Assembly: GCF_027941955.1 (NCBI RefSeq)
Contig: NZ_CP115960.1
Span: forward strand, 186,001 to 250,000
Direction: 5' to 3'
DNA: 64,000 nt
DNA from: Sphingomonas sp. 7/4-4
GTDB lineage: Bacteria; Pseudomonadota; Alphaproteobacteria; Sphingomonadales; Sphingomonadaceae
Of this stretch, positions 47,305 to 56,790 are shown in pieces. Position 1 is the first letter of the stretch, and each line of letters begins with the position of its first letter. The notes beneath the pieces are model-generated. The model saw only the letters and a program-made list of their open reading frames with translations. It ran no database searches and was not told where the DNA came from. The translations under genes were made by a program, and so were the position numbers.

Positions 47305-47413
47305 TGAGTCCCCCCGCATTTGTGTCGGGTTCGTAGGGCAGGCGGTGCCCACAGCGCATCAGCGATATGCGCCCCTCGGTATTTGCGCGGTTTTTATGAA
47401 ATCGCGGAAGCGG

Positions 47414-48340
47414 TCACACCCTGCGGGTCCGTCGCCACGCTCCGGGTGTCTGATTGCGATATTGCTGAAAGGTGCGCACGAGATGGGGCGCGGAGGCAAA
47501 GCCGCTCATCGTGGCGATGTCGCCGATCGAATGGTCGCTCGAGCGCAGAAGTCCGGCTGCATGATCGAGGCGGACTTTGCGCGCAAATGCCGCGGGCGTA
47601 GTCCCAACCGTGCCCCGAAACGCGCGCAGGAAGGCGCTGATCCCGAGCCCTGCCGTCCGGGACATGTCGCCCAGCGAAATCGGCACCGCAGGTTCCGCCT
47701 TGAGCTGCGCGATGATCCGCGCGAGCGCCGCAGGGTGCAACCAGGCATCATCCCGCCTGCGATCGGCGCGTCCGTAGACTTGGCCAACGTGACGGGCCAG
47801 CGCGTGCAGGAGAGTGTCCGCCATCAGTCGGTCGCAATGCGGCGACTGCACCGCCGTCGCGATCTGCTCGGCGAACGAGAATGCCTTTGCGTTCTCCACA
47901 TTGAACGCCGAGCCCCAGCCGGCGGGCAGGCGCTGTTCGCAGGCGTCTTGCACGAAATCGGCGGCAAGCCCGATTTCCACTCCGCGGATTTCGCCCTGAT
48001 CGGCGAAGCCGCTCCGGTCACGGCCTCCCGGCGTAAAGGAAATCGACCCGCGCCGGTCACGGCCGGGGCCGGGTTGCGCCGGCCGCGATGGGGATCGAAC
48101 TCTGGCGAGCGTGGCATGCATGAGATGCTGCTCCGAGAACTGGGCGTAGGTGAGGGGATGGTCGACCGCCACATGGGTCACCCGAAGTGATCCGCCCTCG
48201 AACATATAGAACAGGGCCGGACCGAGCGCGGTCGCCTGGCCACTCAGGATCGTAGTGAGCGGCTCGAGCGCCGCGGGCTGCTGGGTTTGCAATCCGGCCG
48301 CTCCCGATCCGTCGCCCTTGATCCGGTATCTCTCTCGCAT
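47414..48340 (-). CDS. AraC family transcriptional regulator
   Basis: 308 residues. The C-terminal 100 residues hold the double helix-turn-helix: ISLGDMSRTAGLGISAFLRA, FRGTVGTTPAAFARKVRLDH, and SIGDIATMSGFASAPHLVRT then FQQYRNQTPGAWRR, close to the AraC consensus. The N-terminal region (about 1-200) is a less conserved effector domain. It is transcribed toward the DUF1624 gene, which may be its target. A GTG/ATG choice is not an issue, since MRERYRIKG has no better alternative close by. Confidence 0.85.
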   Translation of the reverse strand: MRERYRIKGDGSGAAGLQTQQPAALEPLTTILSGQATALGPALFYMFEGGSLRVTHVAVDHPLTYAQFSEQHLMHATLARVRSPSRPAQPGPGRDRRGSISFTPGGRDRSGFADQGEIRGVEIGLAADFVQDACEQRLPAGWGSAFNVENAKAFSFAEQIATAVQSPHCDRLMADTLLHALARHVGQVYGRADRRRDDAWLHPAALARIIAQLKAEPAVPISLGDMSRTAGLGISAFLRAFRGTVGTTPAAFARKVRLDHAAGLLRSSDHSIGDIATMSGFASAPHLVRTFQQYRNQTPGAWRRTRRV

Positions 48341-48474
48341 GGCAACAACGCCTTTCTACACCTCATTGCCCGGCGGCAGAAAGCGGCACGGGGGCGTGGT
48401 GGCGCGGCCCCGGCAACGCACTCACCGCTAACTCATATGTCGCGAACTCCGGGCCAAGCGTCCACCCGCCGCGC

Positions 48475-49137
48475 TCATAGATCAGGCGGGTTGTCGCCGC
48501 GCATCGCGGTGCCAGGATCGATCCAGCCGGGGAGTGCGGCGAAGCGATCGAGCCAGGCGCTCACGGCTGGATACGACGTGAGGTCGACCTCGGGGAGGTC
48601 GCAGTACAAAAGATAGGCGGCGCAGGCCAGGTCGGCGGCCGAGACTTGTTCGTCCAGGAGGAACGATCGGGCGGAAAGATGGCGGTCGAGCGTCGCGAGG
48701 TCACTCGCCAGCCGTTCCCGCAACCAGGGGATCGCTTCGTGGCGAGTGTTGCTGGTGAGGAGAGTCAGGAACCGCAGATTGGCAAGCGACAGGCCGATAC
48801 GGTTCGCCTCCCAGCTCAGCCACTGTGCGACACCATCGGGGTTACGTTCCCACCCGAGCGCGTGGTGCACCCGCCCGAGATGCAGGAGAATTGCATTGGA
48901 CCGAACCAATGCGCCGCTGTCGGTTTCGAGCACCGGAACTTCGCCGAAGGGGCTGACCCGCTGCCACGCCGGATCGCGCTCTTCGCGAGGCTGCAGGACG
49001 TCTACCGTGCGATACTCGTGCTCAATCCCCAGAAGAAGCAAAGCCAGCCTGACCTTGTAGGCGTGGCCCGAGTAGCGATTGCCCCAAAGCAGATATCTCT
49101 TGTGTGGCGCTCCCGGTGATATGGTCGAAGCAATCAT
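48475..49137 (-). CDS. Glutathione S-transferase family protein
   Basis: 220 residues from the ATG at 49137. The thioredoxin-like N-terminal domain reads LLWGNRYSGHAYKVRLALLL with the catalytic-type Ser in the first helix region, then SPFGEVPVLETDSGALVRSN (cis-Pro VPVL and the Ser that binds the gamma-glutamyl group). The helical C-terminal domain includes FLLDEQVSAADLACAAYLLY with the conserved N-capping Asp. Cytosolic detoxification with glutathione is the likely role. A box nearly identical to the one in front of the NIPSNAP operon lies 168 bases upstream, so it may belong to the TetR regulon. Confidence 0.88.
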   Translation of the reverse strand: MIASTISPGAPHKRYLLWGNRYSGHAYKVRLALLLLGIEHEYRTVDVLQPREERDPAWQRVSPFGEVPVLETDSGALVRSNAILLHLGRVHHALGWERNPDGVAQWLSWEANRIGLSLANLRFLTLLTSNTRHEAIPWLRERLASDLATLDRHLSARSFLLDEQVSAADLACAAYLLYCDLPEVDLTSYPAVSAWLDRFAALPGWIDPGTAMRGDNPPDL

Positions 49138-49304
49138 TCGGCAATATCCGAGCACGTGGCACATGCCGGCGTCCCAGGTCGATGCTCTGGCCACGACTTC
49201 GGCAGGAGGCGACCAATCGAGCCCGCCGGAGAATCTCACGGCTCCGCTCGCGGAGCGGAACCATGTTCCAGACTTTCGTCGCCCATGAAAGGCGGGATTT
49301 AGGT

Positions 49305-49331
49305 ACAGACCGGTCAACCTGTTTTGTCAAG
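49305..49331 (-). promoter_or_regulatory. Promoter/operator box 2 of the proposed TetR regulon
   Basis: Read on the minus strand it starts CTTGACAAAACAGGT and ends ACCGGTCTGT, differing from the box at 42712-42738 only in two central bases (TG against CA). It includes the -35-like TTGACA and points toward the GST gene, leaving a 5' untranslated region of about 150 bases. Confidence 0.6.
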
Positions 49332-49850
49332 GGAGCAGCTAACGGTATCCAAGCGCAGGGTACGACAAGGCGCCGGCTGAAGGGCACGAACTCCTCGCCT
49401 CCGCACGAATTTTTGAATCGAACGACGCGGGCCTGCCGACGGACGTCGACGTCGATCCCGGCGCGCCGGTCCGACCCGGCGCATCGGCGACGACGGTTCA
49501 AGGGTCCCACTGGCGGTCCCATTTCCTTTCGTTGATCTAGAGAGCGCGAGGCTGACGCGCTCGGCCCGCCCTCTTGAGAACATGGACTCGTCGGTAGTCC
49601 GCTTGCTACCAATTGCAGACATCCGCCGTCATCTGTCGAGGCCACGGGTCCGATAGCCGCAAGTCATGGCGAGGGGTTCCGGTTCTCGAAAAGCAGCGCT
49701 CGCGCATTGGGCGATTTTCGACAGAATTCTCAGAGCAGGCGTTGGCAACCGCCTGGAGCATTTCGCAACGAGCTCGATTGCCAAGTTGGATTTCTTCGGG
49801 TTGTATCTTCAGGTTCCACCCGAGTCGGGCACGAGCAAGAGGGGGTATAC
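49332..49850. other. Intergenic region; its last 130 bases are duplicated upstream of RHS module B
   Basis: No convincing gene. From about 49722 to 49850 the sequence closely matches 56243-56371, the stretch before the second leader gene, so the promoter region was duplicated with the RHS module. A 7-bp perfect hairpin, GAGCGCG and CGCGCTC, lies near 49542-49562. Confidence 0.6.
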
Positions 49851-50264
49851 ATGCGGAAATCGCGCTGGCTTGTCGCGTCGGCAGTAACCGTGGTGTTCGG
49901 TACTGCTGGAATAGCGCAGGAGACAACGACCTTTTCCTACGACACACTCGGGCGCCTGACCGGAAGTTCAACATCCGGTGGCCCGAATGCTGGGCGAGTG
50001 ACTGGGGGCTGCTTCGATCCGGCGGGCAACCGAACACGTTACGATGTTGCAACTGCAACGCCCGCGCCCTGTCCAACAGCTACTCCCACACCAGTTCCCC
50101 TCCCACGCCATAAAAGGGCCCGCGCTTCAAACGGCGCGGTTGTTGCTCGCGAGGTGTGGTTTGCGAGCGTGCTCTTGTCGCTTGACCGGGCTTCATGCCT
50201 GATCATCCATCAGCGACAGGCACGCCGTCGATCGAAACACAATTCTGACGATCCAGGACGGTGA
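49851..50264 (+). CDS. Secreted RHS leader protein (module A), frameshifted tail
   Basis: The ATG at 49851 follows AAGAGGGGGTATAC. Signal peptide MRKSRWLVASAVTVVFGTAG, then one YD repeat (FSYDTLGRLTGSSTSGGPNA, GGCFDPAGNRTRYDV) and a short Pro/Thr tail. Compared with module B (56372), the run of C near 50099 is one base shorter here, so the frame misses the stop at 50113 (which would give PTPVPPPTP) and reads on into unrelated sequence up to 50264. The native product is thus likely about 87 residues. It lacks the Ig-like domain present in the module 0 leader. Confidence 0.65.
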   Translation: MRKSRWLVASAVTVVFGTAGIAQETTTFSYDTLGRLTGSSTSGGPNAGRVTGGCFDPAGNRTRYDVATATPAPCPTATPTPVPLPRHKRARASNGAVVAREVWFASVLLSLDRASCLIIHQRQARRRSKHNSDDPGR

Positions 50265-50267
50265 CAG

Positions 50268-52230
50268 ATGAAGAGTTCGTGCCGGCATGTTTGTGCGACG
50301 ATCGCACTCGTGGTCGCTCTCGTGGTTACGGCCCTGCCCGGTTGGGCCCAGGACGGCATCGTGAATAATCCCGCCGAGCACTTTGCCATTGCGCCCGGCG
50401 GCGTGGACATGCGGACCGGACGCTATATCCATAACGAGACCGACCTTTCGATCGGCGACAAGACCGGCGGCCTGGCGCTGACCCGAACGACACCGGAGGC
50501 GATTTCCGGGCACTATAGTTCGTTCGGCAACTTCGCGAACAATTGGGACGTGTTCCTGGTCGTCTATCCGTTCGACACGCAGCAAGTTGGTACGAATTCC
50601 GGCTTCCGGGCCACGTTACACAATAACGGCCTTACTACCACCTTCGACTCCACCTCCAATTTTTACGGGCAGAAGTCAGACGGAGCAGGCGGCAAGCTCA
50701 CCTATACAGGCGGGACCTTCATGGGTGCTTCGACCGTCTATACCTATACCGGGGACGATGGCACGATCATCGTCTTCCGTCCAATCGGTGGTGCCGATTG
50801 CATTTTCGCAGGCCCATCGGGATGTGCGGCAGCCTCGTCGGTCACCCGCCCCGACGGAACCAGGTACGCACTCAGCTACGCTTCCACGGGTAACAACAAC
50901 GGCAACTATGCCCGACTAAGCAAGGTGGAGAGCTCGCGCGGCTATGCCTTGGTGCTGGAGGGAAATAGCGGTTGGGGCGGCGTCGGCAGCCTGATCACCA
51001 AGGCCTGCCTCTACAACCTCACGCTCGGCACCGCTCCCGGCAGCTGCACTGCGAGCGCGCTCGCGACCGCAACCTACAGCTATTCGGGGATGCGCCTCAC
51101 CAGTGTCACCGGATCCGATGGGGCCATTTCGAGCTTCGGCTACGGAGCGCAGTCGGGCGCCTCCTATACGATGCAGTTCTATAAGCCCGGCGCCAGCACG
51201 CCCTGGCTCACCAACACGGTGGGGGTCGATCTCGAACAACGAGGAAGGCGCCCCCATCGAGTATGTCCAGGCGCAAAGCTTCGCCGACGGGCGCAGCTAT
51301 GCCTATGCCTTTGACTATGCGCCCACCGGGAGCTTCACCGTGAACTATTCGACGATCGTCGGCGGCAGCTATATCGACAATCTCGGTCGCGGTACCCAGG
51401 TGCATTACGGATTCCCATATGTGCCGGGAAAGGGCCCGGGCGACACGGTGCCTTGCACGCAATTTCCATGCGAAGTCGACGCACCGGATCAGCACCGGAT
51501 ATTCTATCAACAGACACCCGCACCTCAGACGATTACCGACACGCTCGGGCGTACCACGACCTTCGACTATTGCGATCCGGTGGCACTGGTTTACCTGCCC
51601 AACTACGTCAGTCGCTGCGTGGTCGGGCCGCTGCAGAACTTCACGGATCCGGAGGGCATCCGGACCGAGCTGACCTATTACGACCGCTATGTCTCGCAAG
51701 CCAAACAGATCGCCAAGCCCGGATCGGGGCTCGCAAATATCGTCAAATCGGCGACCTATGATTGTTCCCAGCCCCGGATCTGCGGCAAGCCGACCTCGAT
51801 CACCGATGCACGGGGCAACACGACCAACTACACCTATAAGTCCGAGAATGGGGAAGTCCTTACCGAGAGCCTGCCGGCAGATCCGAACGGCGTGCGACCA
51901 GTCAAACGTCACGAATATGTCCAGCGCCACGCCTGGCTGAGCAACGGCGCGGGCGGCTTCGTACAGGCCGCCACGCCGGTCTGGCTGCTCTCCACCACCA
52001 GGACCTGCCGCACCACTGCCACGGTCAACAATGCCTGCGGGGGCGGCACGGCAGACGAGGTCGTGACGTCTTATGACTATGGTCCGAACAGTGGTCCGAA
52101 CAATCTCCTGTTGCGCGGCCAGGCGGTCACCGCGGACGGTACGACGCTGCGTACTTGCTTCACCTACGACCCGGCCGGCAACAGGATAAGCGAGACCAGC
52201 CCGCGCGCCGGTCTGGCGGTGTGTCCATGA
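50268..52230 (+). CDS. RHS-family N-half protein (DUF6531-like, module A), one frameshift
   Basis: About 654 residues after correction. Signal peptide MKSSCRHVCATIALVVALVV (cut after WAQ). A DUF6531-like start is seen in GGVDMRTGRYIHNETDLSIG, followed by YD-type repeats (SVTRPDGTRYALSYAS, ITDTLGRTTTFDY, SITDARGNTTNYTYKS). The frame changes at the G run 51221-51225 (five G where four restore VGSISNNEEG). The protein ends TLRTCFTYDPAGNRISETSP then RAGLAVCP, the same terminal motif as in the other two N-halves. The C-half starts 20 bases later. Inferred to build the N-terminal part of a secreted split RHS particle. Confidence 0.82.
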
Positions 52231-52249
52231 GCGGCGTGGGGAAACGGCC

Positions 52250-54862
52250 ATGAAGAAGGCCATCGCCACGCTGCTTTGCCTTGCCGCCATCGTACTTCCT
52301 TCGGCGGTGCTGGCCCAGGTGTCGCCGTCGGACTTTACGACAGCCACCCGGTACGACGCCGAGCGCCGCGTGACGGGTACGATCGCGCCCGATCCCGATG
52401 GTGCCGGACCGTTGCACCATCTCGTGACCCGCAACACATATGATCCCGCCGGGCGGCTGGTGAAGGTCGAGAAGGGTGAACTTGCGGCCTGGCAGTCCGA
52501 GGCTGTGCGGCCCGAGAACTGGACCGGACTGACGATCTTCAGTCAGATCGACACCGTCTATGACGGGATGGACCGCAAGCTGAAGGAAAGCGTGTCGTCT
52601 GGCGGGACGGCCTACCAAGTCACCCAGTACAGTTACGACGCGGGCGGGCGGCTGGAATGCACGGCGGTTCGGATGAACCCTGCGGCATTCGGCACCCTGC
52701 CGGCGAGCGCCTGCACCTTGGGGACGCCGGCCACGCAGGGCGCGGACCGGATCACGCGCAATTACTATGACGCGGCCGACCAGTTGCTGCAGGTCCGCAA
52801 GGCAGTGGGAACGGCCCTCGAGCAGGGCTATGTCAGCTACGCTTATACGGTCAACGGCAAACAGGCGTCGGTGATCGACGCCAACGGCAATAAGGCCGCC
52901 TACACCTATGACGGCCATGACCGGCTGGTGAAATGGCAGTTCCCGGACAAGGTGACGGCGGGCACGGCCAGCGCGACCGATTATGAAGAATATGGCTATG
53001 ACGCCAATGGCAACCGCACGAGCCTGAGGAAGCGCGACGGGCGCACCTTCACCTACGCCTATGACGCGCTGAACCGGCTCACCAGCAAGATCGTGCCGGA
53101 TGCCTGCGTGGCTGGCTACGCGTGTACGAATGTGGCGGCATCGGCGACCCGCGACGTCCATTACAGCTATGATCTTCGCGGGCTGCAGACCGCGGCGCGG
53201 TTCGACAGTGCGTCCGGCGCCGACGCGGTGACGAGCGCATATGACGGGTTCGGGCGGCTGAGCGCCAGCACCACCAGCATGGGCGGTGGCAGCCACACGC
53301 TAGGCTATCAGTATGACGCGAACGGCAATCGCACACGCATCACGCACCCGGACGGGAACTATTTCGACTATGCGGCTGACGGCCTGGATCGCCTCGCTTA
53401 CGGTAATCTCAATGGGAATGGCGCCGACGTCACCCTCTATATCAACTACGACGCCGCCGGACGACGTCTGTCGACATATCATGCCTACGGGTATCCCGGG
53501 ACAACCAGCTATATCTACGACGGAATCTCGCGCCTCATGGCGCTGGGCCATAATTTCGCGCCGGGTCCAAGCGATGTCTTGACGACATTTGGCTACAACG
53601 CAGCAAGCCAGATCGTTGCGCGCACTCGTCATAACGACGCTTATGCCTTCACCGGCTATGTGAGCGCGAGCCGCAGCTACGCACGAAACGGTCTCAATCA
53701 ATATACCGCCGTGGGCCCGAACCCCTACGGGTACGATGCGAATGGCAATCTGACGTCGGACGGCATTGCCGTCTATACGTACGACGCTGAGAACAGGCTG
53801 GTGGCCACCTCAGCCGGCGCGAGCCTCACCTATGACCCGCTGGGGCGGCTGTTCCAGACCGCCGGCGGAGCCGCAGGAGCGACCCGGTTCCTGTATGATG
53901 GCGATGAACTGGTCGCGGAGTATAATGGCTCGGGAAGTCTGCTGCGCCGCTATGTCCATGGCTCGGGCGCAGACGATCCGCTGGTGTGGTACGAGGGCGC
54001 GACCTTCAATTCTCCGCGATACCTGTATTCGGACCATCAGGGCTCCATCGTCGCGGTCACCGATCGACCCGGCAATGTCCTGCACGTCAACACCTATGAC
54101 GAATACGGCATCCCCGGCGACCCGAACCACGCCTATTCGGGCCGCTTCCAGTACACCGGCCAGGCCTGGATCCCCGAGCTTGGCATGTACCACTACAAGG
54201 CCCGCATCTACTCGCCGACCCTCGGGCGCTTCCTGCAGACCGATCCGATTGGGTATGACGATCAGGTCAATTTGTATGCTTATGTAGGCAATGACCCGGT
54301 AAACATTCGCGATCCCAACGGAACCGATGGGCAGGACCTGTGGAATTGGGCCAAAGAGCAGTGGGATGACTTTAAGGATAATGTTCGAAGGTTTCCAAAG
54401 GACTTGGCGGACCTTCCTGGCCACATTGTTAATAACACGACTGGCTTACCACCAACTCTGAGCGGCGGAGCGAATGTAGTCGCAGCACCAGTTCGGTTGG
54501 TGAACGCAGTTCGCATTTTTAGAACTGAGGGGCGAACCTTTCAAACATATATCAAAATAAATCCAATTACTAAGATAAAATATACCGGAAAAACGAGTGG
54601 ATTGGGAACCCCAGCTCAGAATGTTGCTCGACGAGACGCCAGTCATCATATGAATGCGGAGGGATATGGACCTGCAAGCCTTGATCGTTCTTCTAGCAAT
54701 TCACAGGCAATTAGAGGCAGGGAGCAGCAGATGATTGAGCGGAATGGAGGAGCTCAGTCACAAGGTGGCACGTCGGGCAATAGAATAAACGGCATTTCAG
54801 ATCGCAACCCGAATGGTGCGGCTTGTCGTGCTGCAGCAACAAAGGAATTTGGGCCGTGCTGA
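52250..54862 (+). CDS. RHS-family C-half protein with GIY-YIG-like toxin tip (module A)
   Basis: 870 residues, intact. Signal peptide MKKAIATLLCLAAIVLPSAV then LAQ. About 15 YD repeats (for example YDGHDRLVKW, YDANGNRTSLRKRDGRTFTY, YDPLGRL) lead to the RHS core end GRFLQTDPIGYDDQVNLYAY then VGNDPVN at residue 683. The variable 187-residue tip is AT-richer and includes TFQTYIKINPITKIKYTGKT (residues about 763-782, GIY-YIG-like), RRDASHHMNAEGYG and AIRGREQQMIERNGG with a candidate catalytic Glu. I read it as a GIY-YIG-type nuclease toxin. The immunity gene overlaps its stop. Bases 52766-54300 are identical to module B. Confidence 0.85.
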   Translation: MKKAIATLLCLAAIVLPSAVLAQVSPSDFTTATRYDAERRVTGTIAPDPDGAGPLHHLVTRNTYDPAGRLVKVEKGELAAWQSEAVRPENWTGLTIFSQIDTVYDGMDRKLKESVSSGGTAYQVTQYSYDAGGRLECTAVRMNPAAFGTLPASACTLGTPATQGADRITRNYYDAADQLLQVRKAVGTALEQGYVSYAYTVNGKQASVIDANGNKAAYTYDGHDRLVKWQFPDKVTAGTASATDYEEYGYDANGNRTSLRKRDGRTFTYAYDALNRLTSKIVPDACVAGYACTNVAASATRDVHYSYDLRGLQTAARFDSASGADAVTSAYDGFGRLSASTTSMGGGSHTLGYQYDANGNRTRITHPDGNYFDYAADGLDRLAYGNLNGNGADVTLYINYDAAGRRLSTYHAYGYPGTTSYIYDGISRLMALGHNFAPGPSDVLTTFGYNAASQIVARTRHNDAYAFTGYVSASRSYARNGLNQYTAVGPNPYGYDANGNLTSDGIAVYTYDAENRLVATSAGASLTYDPLGRLFQTAGGAAGATRFLYDGDELVAEYNGSGSLLRRYVHGSGADDPLVWYEGATFNSPRYLYSDHQGSIVAVTDRPGNVLHVNTYDEYGIPGDPNHAYSGRFQYTGQAWIPELGMYHYKARIYSPTLGRFLQTDPIGYDDQVNLYAYVGNDPVNIRDPNGTDGQDLWNWAKEQWDDFKDNVRRFPKDLADLPGHIVNNTTGLPPTLSGGANVVAAPVRLVNAVRIFRTEGRTFQTYIKINPITKIKYTGKTSGLGTPAQNVARRDASHHMNAEGYGPASLDRSSSNSQAIRGREQQMIERNGGAQSQGGTSGNRINGISDRNPNGAACRAAATKEFGPC
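52766..54300 (+). repeat. 1,535-bp segment identical to 59186-60720
   Basis: Line-by-line comparison with the second C-half gene shows no difference from 52766 to 54300, offset 6,420 bases. Five or more differences lie in the 200 bases before it, and sequence identity stops exactly after the GNDPV codons where the toxin tips begin. Confidence 0.9.
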
Positions 54863-55326
54863 GAAGAGTAAAAAGGAAAGAGGGGCAAGTTCTTAAAATT
54901 AAGTTACAAAACGGCATGTTTTCCTTAGGAATTTCGTTGAAGGAGCCCATAATATCTTTCTTCGATAGGGTCTATCGTGAAGATGATCTTCCGCAGAGCG
55001 TTAACAATATTCCTATAGCTTTTAGCATTATGGTTATGAATAGTGCGATCACATCTGGCAGGTGGGAGGTTATTTATAGTAGTGAAATACCAGATCAGCT
55101 AAAATCTATCCCAAAATTCTGTAAGAAGGATCAAGTCACGGGAGAACTATCAATATATCATGAAATTGTAGAGCTTGCGCCACATTATGAACGACCGGCT
55201 TCACTTGAGGAATGTAAAGAGTTAGAAGTTGCTGCGGTTTGGGAAGCGGAGCATGTGGAGGACAGGTTGCTAGACCACTTCTTAGGTAAGCCTAATATAT
55301 GGGTTGATCAGTTGAGAATTAGATGA
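54856..55326 (+). CDS. Predicted immunity protein, Imm26-like (module A)
   Basis: 156 residues from a GTG at 54856, overlapping the toxin stop by 7 bases (GGA at a usable distance). The N-terminus KRKEGQVLKIKLQNGMFSLG then ISFFDRVYREDDLP follows the Imm26 pattern, in which a beta-rich start (KKGDIFxIPLxDGxYxxGxV) precedes. No signal peptide, so it acts in the cytoplasm, fitting protection against a nuclease. The gene is markedly AT-rich compared with the window and continues the composition of the toxin tip, so both were probably acquired together. After it, 55327-55502 holds no gene. Confidence 0.7.
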   Translation: MLRRVKRKEGQVLKIKLQNGMFSLGISLKEPIISFFDRVYREDDLPQSVNNIPIAFSIMVMNSAITSGRWEVIYSSEIPDQLKSIPKFCKKDQVTGELSIYHEIVELAPHYERPASLEECKELEVAAVWEAEHVEDRLLDHFLGKPNIWVDQLRIR

Positions 55327-55502
55327 TAGATGCATATTTCAATGCGAGACAAATCCTCAATTATAAGGAGGCAAGCGACTAGATCACGCTAGCCTCAAAA
55401 TAGAGATTTAAGAAATTACTTCCCATGATCGCTTTGGATCATAAGAAGTTGTTTGCGCATTGTTTAGATGGCTCGCCGACGATGCCATAGACCCGATTCT
55501 GC

Positions 55503-56213
55503 ATTACGGTGACAGTTTACTAAATCTCCGAACTTGCTATCGAGGCGGAATGGCGCGTCTCCCGCGCCTAGTCCTGCCTGGCTATCCCTATCATGTCACA
55601 CAGCGCGGCAAATCGGCGGCAGCAGGCCTTCTTACTGCGACCTGCTCGGCGAAGCCGCGGAGGGGCCGGGGCGGAGATCTGGTGCTACTGCCTCATGCCC
55701 AATCATGTGCACGTCATCGTGGTGCCGGGCGATGGGGACGGGTTGCGCAGAACCTTCAGCCGATGCGCATCTCCGATACACCGGCTTCATAAGCGCACGG
55801 CACCGCTGGACAGGGCATTTGTGGCAAGGGCGCTTCGGCGCGGTTGTGATGGCCGAGGCGCATCTGGAGCATGCAATGCGCTAGGTCTTGCTCAATCCGT
55901 CGCGCGCGGGTTTGGTGGAGCGCGCGGAGGACTGGCGCTGATCGAGCGTACGCGCGCACTTTGCGGGCGAAGGCGATGGCCTGGTCCGCGTCGCGCCGGG
56001 GCTCGATCGCTACGGCGATTTCGCCGCCTTCGGATCGCCGGACGACTATGCCGACGCCTGGCGGACGCTACGGCGCTCGGAGACGACTGGGCACCCCTTG
56101 GGCAGTCTAGACTAGATCGCCGCGCTCGAGGCCCAGACCGGAAGAACCCTCGCCCTACAAAAGCGCGGACCCAAGCCCAAAGCTTCGGGTATTTAGTAAA
56201 CTGTCACCGTAAT
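55503..56213 (+). mobile_element. RAYT (REP-associated tyrosine transposase) element remnant with 23-bp terminal inverted repeats
   Basis: The 23 bases at 55503-55525 (starting ATTACGGTGACAG, ending TTTACTAAAT) are the exact reverse complement of 56191-56213. They bracket a degraded RAYT gene. The element sits between the immunity gene of module A and the duplicated promoter region of module B. A third copy of the end sequence is at 61592-61614, after module B. Confidence 0.7.
55550..56196 (+). pseudogene. Degraded RAYT/Y1 transposase gene
   Basis: MARLPRLVLPGYPYHVTQRG is the standard RAYT start with the HVTQRG motif. Frameshifts follow: EIWCYCLMPNHVHVIVVPGD carries the HVH metal-binding motif in a second frame, GHLWQGRFGAVVMAEAHLEH lies in a third, and later pieces (EDWR then a stop; LQKRGPKPKASG) contain a stop codon. 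At least four breaks and an in-frame stop make it inactive, unlike the single-base breaks elsewhere. Confidence 0.75.
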
Positions 56214-56371
56214 CGCACCATGCCGCAGACTGCGATTCTCGGCAGAACTTTCAGAGCAGGCGTTGGCAACCGCCTGAAGCGTTTCGCAACGAGCTCGATT
56301 GCCAAGTTGGATTTCTTCGGGTTGTATCTTCAGGTTCCACCCGAGTCGGGCACGAGCAAGAGGGGGTATAC

Positions 56372-56634
56372 ATGCGGAAATCGCGCTGGCTTGTCGCGTC
56401 GGCAGTAACCGTCGTGTTCGGTACTGCTGGAATAGCACAGGAGACAACGACCTTTTCCTACGACACACTTGGGCGCCTGACCGGAAGTTCAACATCCGGT
56501 GGCCCCAATGCTGGTCGAGTGACGGGGGTTGCTTCGATCCGGCGGGCAACCGAACACGTTACGATGTTGCAACTGCAACGCCCGCGCCCTGTCCAACAGC
56601 TACTCCCACATCAGTACCCCCTCCCACGCCATAA
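56372..56634 (+). CDS. Secreted RHS leader protein (module B), one frameshift
   Basis: Same N-terminus as the module A leader (MRKSRWLVASAVTVVFGTAG, FSYDTLGRLTGSSTSGGPNA). One base is missing near 56523 (GTGACGGGGG here against GTGACTGGGGG in module A), which shifts the frame inside the YD repeat; as written the frame runs on to 56821. After correction the product ends ATPTSVPPPTP at 56634, about 87 residues. So the two leader copies carry different single-base breaks. A short inverted repeat, CCGCGC and GCGCGG, follows about 12 bases after the stop. Role unknown. Confidence 0.6.
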
Positions 56635-56790
56635 AAGGGCCCGCGCTTCAAACGGCGCGGTTGTTGCTCGCGAGGCGTGGTTTGCGAGCGTGCTCTTGTA
56701 TCCCAAGGGCGACGCGCCTGCCCCTGATCGGTCTCAGCCTGACGCTCGCAGCAGATTTCGTGCCGACACCTTCATCAAGGATTTCCCCGG

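Noticed and set aside
49022..49645. Minus-strand frame upstream of the GST gene
   Set aside because: Runs through the operator box and the duplicated RHS promoter region, with no domain or ribosome binding site.
52160..53296. Minus-strand frame of 378 codons opposite the RHS C-half, repeated at 58589-59716
   Set aside because: The repetition only reflects the duplicated RHS DNA; YD repeats are clearly encoded on the plus strand.
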